A model generated the notes under the pieces. The model was not told the origin of the DNA and made no database searches. It was given only the letters and a program-made list of their open reading frames with translations. Position numbers and translations under genes: made by a program. Positions 5,450 through 8,143 of a stretch of 8,143 nt of DNA are shown here, one piece after another (position 1 is the first letter of the stretch; each line of letters begins with the position of its first letter). The stretch is from Clostridioides sp. (lineage in GTDB: Bacteria; Bacillota; Clostridia; Peptostreptococcales; Peptostreptococcaceae), in the NCBI GenBank assembly GCA_031272305.1, contig JAISUA010000247.1, positions 1 to 8,143 on the forward strand. The letters run 5' to 3'.

Positions 5450-6532
5450 TTGTTAACTCCAATAGAAATTGAGGAAAAAGAGTTCAAAACAAGTCTTTTT
5501 GGATTCAAGAAAGTAGAAGTTGATGAATTTTTAGATGTAATAAAAATTAATTATGAAGGATTATTAAAAGAAAATTCTGTTCTAAAAGAAAAGATAGAAC
5601 TTATGCAAAATCAAATAAGTAAATATGAAAATATAGAAGAGACTCTTAAATCTACTCTTGTCACAGCACAAAGAACAGCAGAGGATATTTGTGTCTCTGC
5701 CAATCAAAAGGCTAAGCTAATTGTTGAAGATGCAAATATGAAATCAAGACATGTTATTGAACAGGCAAATGATAGAGTAGTTGATATTAGAAAAGAAAGA
5801 GATACTATCCTAAAAGAATTTAAAATATTTAGAAGTAAATTCAAATCTTTGCTAAATGATGAAATAAAGAATATCGATGAAATATTTGGTGATGTAGATG
5901 AAGAGATAGGCAATATTTTTGAGGGAACAGCTATGTATACATATACAGATAGCCAGTTTGCGGCTGCGTTTCCTAGATATAATTTTAATAAAGAGTATTA
6001 CAAAAAAGAAGATACTGATTTTGCAGAGGATTTTCAACTTGAAGGAGCATCTGACTTTGAAAGAGAAAATGATGAGTTGGAGTTTGGATCTGCATTTGAA
6101 GAAAATAAATTTGAAGAAATTAATTTTGCTACAAAAGATGCTGTTAATCTTGAAAAAACAGACGAAAATAGTGAATTTGAAGTGGCAATGACAATTGATC
6201 CTGATTTGAGATACGATTCAGACGAAATAGTTGATGATTGTGATGAAAATGAAAATTTTGAAGTGGATTTTGATGATGATTTTGAAGAAAATGAAATAAA
6301 AAATATTGTAAGTCATTCAGAATACAAAGAAGAAGATTCAAGTAATTATTTTATTGAAGATAGAATAAAAGATAGTGTTAATTTTTTTAATAAAAAGGAA
6401 GCAATAAATCCTAATGAAGAAGCAACAAAAGAATTTACAGATGAATTTGCTGAACTTAGATTTTTGAAAAGTCTAGGTAAAAAAGATACTTCGTTTGATA
6501 TTGAGATATCAGATGATACAAATAATCAATAA
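5450..6532 (+). CDS. divIVA: DivIVA domain protein with long acidic tail
   Basis: DivIVA proteins bind negatively curved membrane at septa and poles and recruit partners in division or growth. The N-terminal domain (residues 1-50) begins LTPIEIEEKEF and continues KVEVDEFLDVI, the family hallmark. The membrane-contacting loop SFRGY of B. subtilis reads SLFGF here (15-19), keeping hydrophobic residues but losing the arginine. A coiled coil spans about 30-150. After a YNF-rich joint comes a strongly acidic, Phe-spaced tail at about 186-290 (DFAEDF, EFGSAFEENKFEEINF, DFDDDFEEN), then a helix-like end with FAELRFLKSLG (333-343). At 360 residues it is about twice the B. subtilis protein (164). The TTG start at 5450 is supported by GGGAGGG (5436-5442) seven bases upstream and by the alignment of LTP with DivIVA N-termini. 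It precedes ileS as in many Firmicutes division clusters. Confidence 0.93.
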   Translation: MLTPIEIEEKEFKTSLFGFKKVEVDEFLDVIKINYEGLLKENSVLKEKIELMQNQISKYENIEETLKSTLVTAQRTAEDICVSANQKAKLIVEDANMKSRHVIEQANDRVVDIRKERDTILKEFKIFRSKFKSLLNDEIKNIDEIFGDVDEEIGNIFEGTAMYTYTDSQFAAAFPRYNFNKEYYKKEDTDFAEDFQLEGASDFERENDELEFGSAFEENKFEEINFATKDAVNLEKTDENSEFEVAMTIDPDLRYDSDEIVDDCDENENFEVDFDDDFEENEIKNIVSHSEYKEEDSSNYFIEDRIKDSVNFFNKKEAINPNEEATKEFTDEFAELRFLKSLGKKDTSFDIEISDDTNNQ

Positions 6533-6658
6533 ATTGATAAAAATTTAATTCTGCAATCTATAGTATTAAGAAAATTTCATGTGGATAATTTATCTTACAA
6601 TTTAAGAAAAATTTAATTTGACAAATTGACAATTTAATCTTGCAATTCATAAAAAAAT

Positions 6659-6706
6659 TATAATAAAAAATAACAAAATTATTGACTTTTGTTATTTTTT
6701 ATTATA
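6659..6706. repeat. Perfect 20-bp inverted repeat, possible divIVA terminator
   Basis: Bases 6659-6678 pair perfectly with 6687-6706 around an 8-base loop (6679-6686). The right arm has a run of six T, so the hairpin could end divIVA transcription, but the stem is nearly all A-T and no T-run follows it. The loop holds most of the ileS -35 box and the right arm runs into the -10 box, so it may instead, or also, be an operator. Confidence 0.7.
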
Positions 6707-6710
6707 TAAT
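6682..6710 (+). promoter_or_regulatory. Promoter of the ileS T-box transcript
   Basis: TTGACT (6682-6687) and TATAAT (6705-6710) are separated by exactly 17 bases, a near-consensus housekeeping sigma promoter. Transcription would begin near 6717, giving a leader of roughly 415 bases before the ileS ATG. It overlaps the perfect inverted repeat listed separately. Confidence 0.85.
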
Positions 6711-6716
6711 TTCGTA

Positions 6717-7090
6717 ATATACACATAAATAATTAAAGACGTTGATGGAGAGAGTAAACTTTTTTTCATGTTGTACAGAGAATTTGGATTAGGTGAGAGC
6801 CAATAAACTAGTTAAAGTTGAAAATCACTCCGGAGTTTCTGGCTGAAAGTATTGTTTCTTTTAATAATGAAATGATATGATTAAGCTTAGACGGATTTCT
6901 TCGTTAAGAATCAGAGAGCTAAATATCAAATAATATTTTTAAGTTTTAAGTTTAGAAAGTCTTGATTTCAATTACTAAACTTTTTATTACAAAATAAAAA
7001 GTTATTAAATATTATTGATTGATATTTGGAATTTGGGTGGTACCGCGAGCACAACTCGTCCCTTATTTTTTATAAGAGGCGAGTTTTTTT
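6717..7090 (+). promoter_or_regulatory. Isoleucine T-box leader of ileS
   Basis: This leader senses uncharged tRNA-Ile and controls ileS by premature termination. Stem I begins near 6736 with the GATGGAGAGAG motif (6744-6754); the distal part shows AGAGA (6777-6781) and TTGG/CCAA closing the GGTGA-type apical loop. The specifier codon is ATC (6824-6826), followed by purine A6827, in the typical context GAAAATCACTC. A stem II-like hairpin lies at 6884-6920. The T-box GGGTGGTACCGCG is at 7035-7047; its TGGT (7038-7041) pairs with the ACCA end of tRNA-Ile, whose discriminator is A. An unusually long stem at 6921-7027 stands just before it. Uncharged tRNA favours the antiterminator; otherwise the terminator at 7053-7090 forms. 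The amino acid call rests on the specifier, the discriminator match and the downstream gene agreeing. Confidence 0.95.
7053..7090 (+). terminator. T-box intrinsic terminator
   Basis: AACTCGTCCCTTAT (7053-7066) pairs with ATAAGAGGCGAGTT (7072-7085), with one G-U pair and one mismatch, followed by a T-run to 7090. Its 5' arm follows the T-box sequence and competes with the antiterminator. Confidence 0.92.
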
Positions 7091-7133
7091 AATGGGAAAA
7101 ATCCTATAATTAATTTTAGAAAGGGTGAAACAA

Positions 7134-8143
7134 ATGTCTAAATTCAAACCGTTATTTAATGGAAGTACAGATCAAGCAGAACAATCAGTATTTAACTATT
7201 GGCAAGAAATAAACTTGCTTGAAAAGACAATTGAAAAAGGAGAAAACGATCCTAGTTTTGTATTTTATGAAGGACCTCCAACAGCAAATGGAAATCCTGG
7301 AATACATCACGTATTAGCTAGAACTTTGAAAGATTCTATCTGTAGATACAAAACAATGTCAGGATACCAAGTAAAAAGAAAAGCAGGATGGGATACTCAT
7401 GGTCTTCCTGTTGAGATACAAGTAGAAAAAGAATTGGGTCTTACAAATAAACAACAAATCGAAGAATATGGAATCGCTGAATTTAACCAAAAATGTCGTG
7501 AATCAGTTTTCAAATTTGAAAAACAATGGAGAAGGATGACTGAAAGAATGGCATATGAAGTTGATTTGGACAATCCATATATAACTTTGGACAATGATTA
7601 TATAGAATCTGTTTGGTGGATACTTGATAAGTTCAATAAAGAAGGTTATATCTATGAAGGTCATAAGATACTTCCTTATTGTCCAAGATGTGGGACTGGA
7701 CTTGCATCACATGAAGTTGCACAAGGTTACAAAGAAGTAAAAACAAACACAGTTACTGTTAAATTCAAATTAAAAGGAAAAGATGAATATTTCCTTGCTT
7801 GGACAACAACACCTTGGACACTTCCTTCAAATGTTGCACTTGCAGTTAATCCTGATATAGATTATCTAAAAGTTAAAAAATCAGGTGAAGTATATTATTT
7901 GGCTGCTGCACTTGCAGATAAAGTACTTAAAGAAGATTATGAAGTTCTTGAAACTATAAAAGGTAAAGAACTTGAATATACTGAATATGAACAACTTATG
8001 CCATTTGTAGAACCAGATAAGAAAGCATTCTTTGTAGTATGCGGAGATTATGTAACTACAGAAGATGGTACAGGTATAGTTCATACAGCACCAGCTTTTG
8101 GTGAAGATGACTACAATGTTGGTAAAAAATATGGTCTACCAGT
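7134..8143 (+). CDS. ileS: Isoleucyl-tRNA synthetase, type 2, 3' end cut by window
   Basis: IleRS charges tRNA-Ile with isoleucine using ATP in the cytosol. The first 336 codons are present, about one third of the usual ~1,030-1,050 residues. The start ATG has AAGGGTG (7121-7127) six bases upstream. The Rossmann start FYEGPPTANGNPGIHHVLARTLKD (44-67), GWDTHGLPVEIQVEKELG (85-102) and CPRCGTGLASHEV (183-195) are of the eukaryote-like, type 2 IleRS, the group that tolerates mupirocin. The class I HxGH signature is replaced by GIHH (residues 56-59, bases 7299-7310). The CP1 editing domain begins with the Thr-rich WTTTPWTLPSN (223-233) and GTGIVHTAPAFGEDDY (312-327), so proofreading of mischarged tRNA looks intact. 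The KMSKS loop and anticodon domain lie outside the window. Expression is controlled by the T-box leader. Confidence 0.97.
   Translation, partial: MSKFKPLFNGSTDQAEQSVFNYWQEINLLEKTIEKGENDPSFVFYEGPPTANGNPGIHHVLARTLKDSICRYKTMSGYQVKRKAGWDTHGLPVEIQVEKELGLTNKQQIEEYGIAEFNQKCRESVFKFEKQWRRMTERMAYEVDLDNPYITLDNDYIESVWWILDKFNKEGYIYEGHKILPYCPRCGTGLASHEVAQGYKEVKTNTVTVKFKLKGKDEYFLAWTTTPWTLPSNVALAVNPDIDYLKVKKSGEVYYLAAALADKVLKEDYEVLETIKGKELEYTEYEQLMPFVEPDKKAFFVVCGDYVTTEDGTGIVHTAPAFGEDDYNVGKKYGLP

Larger units (their letters stand above)
6533..6716. other. AT-rich spacer between divIVA and the ileS leader
   Basis: A non-coding stretch carrying a perfect palindrome and the ileS promoter, listed separately. Two TTGACA boxes (6618-6623 and 6626-6631), eight bases apart, have only poor -10 boxes at 17 bases (TGCAAT at 6641 for the first). 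AATTTAATTCTGCAATCTAT near 6542 is loosely repeated near 6631. Neither is firm enough to call as a site. Confidence 0.45.

Noticed and set aside
5919..6191. A 90-codon frame inside divIVA, and other frames opposite divIVA, queC and ileS
   Set aside because: They lie wholly within well-identified genes in another frame, have biased composition from AT-rich codons and lack ribosome binding sites.
6618..6646. A second promoter using TTGACA at 6618 or 6626
   Set aside because: The matching -10 boxes are poor (TGCAAT at 6641 at best), while TTGACT/TATAAT at 6682-6710 is far better.

Overview
The window is very AT-rich and Lys/Asn/Ile-rich in coding sequence, uses strong AGGAGG-type ribosome binding sites and some TTG starts, and carries a tRNA-sensing T-box leader. 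This points to a low-GC Gram-positive bacterium. The gene order yggS-sepF-yggT-divIVA-ileS is the classic Firmicutes division-cluster tail. An anaerobic coccus of the Peptoniphilaceae/Tissierellia type would fit, but the genus is a guess.

Left part (1-2982), accessory in character: a 573-codon gene, open at the left edge, encodes a protein with a sigma-70 region 4-like helix-turn-helix near its N-terminus followed by a long stretch of unknown function. It is followed by an isolated queC (7-cyano-7-deazaguanine synthase). Then comes a 417-base gene-free stretch that holds a folded palindromic element, a long AT-rich hairpin that looks like a terminator, and 2.5 tandem copies of a 32-33 base repeat containing TTGATAAA.

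Middle part (2983-6532), conserved division cluster: a short membrane-anchored HlyD-like protein, the PLP-homeostasis protein YggS, the FtsZ-associated membrane anchor SepF, the two-helix membrane protein YggT, and a DivIVA protein with a long acidic C-terminal tail. The S4-domain gene ylmH, often found between yggT and divIVA, is absent; only 188 non-coding bases lie there. All genes run rightward. yggS, sepF and yggT are tightly spaced and probably co-transcribed.

Right part (6533-8143): a perfect 20-bp inverted repeat whose 8-base loop contains most of the -35 box of a strong promoter (TTGACT-17-TATAAT), then an isoleucine T-box leader of about 370 bases (specifier ATC, discriminator-pairing TGGT, intrinsic terminator), then the first 336 codons of a eukaryote-like (type 2) isoleucyl-tRNA synthetase. 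Its class I signature reads GIHH in place of the usual HxGH, a variant linked to mupirocin hyper-resistance. Uncharged tRNA-Ile should switch on ileS by stabilising the antiterminator.

The clearest points for a second look are the altered IleRS signature motif, the sigma-like protein and its possibly shortened C-terminus, the promoter-in-palindrome arrangement, and the repeats at 2625-2930. No complete new multi-gene system is visible; if the sigma-like gene belongs to one, its partners lie left of the window.
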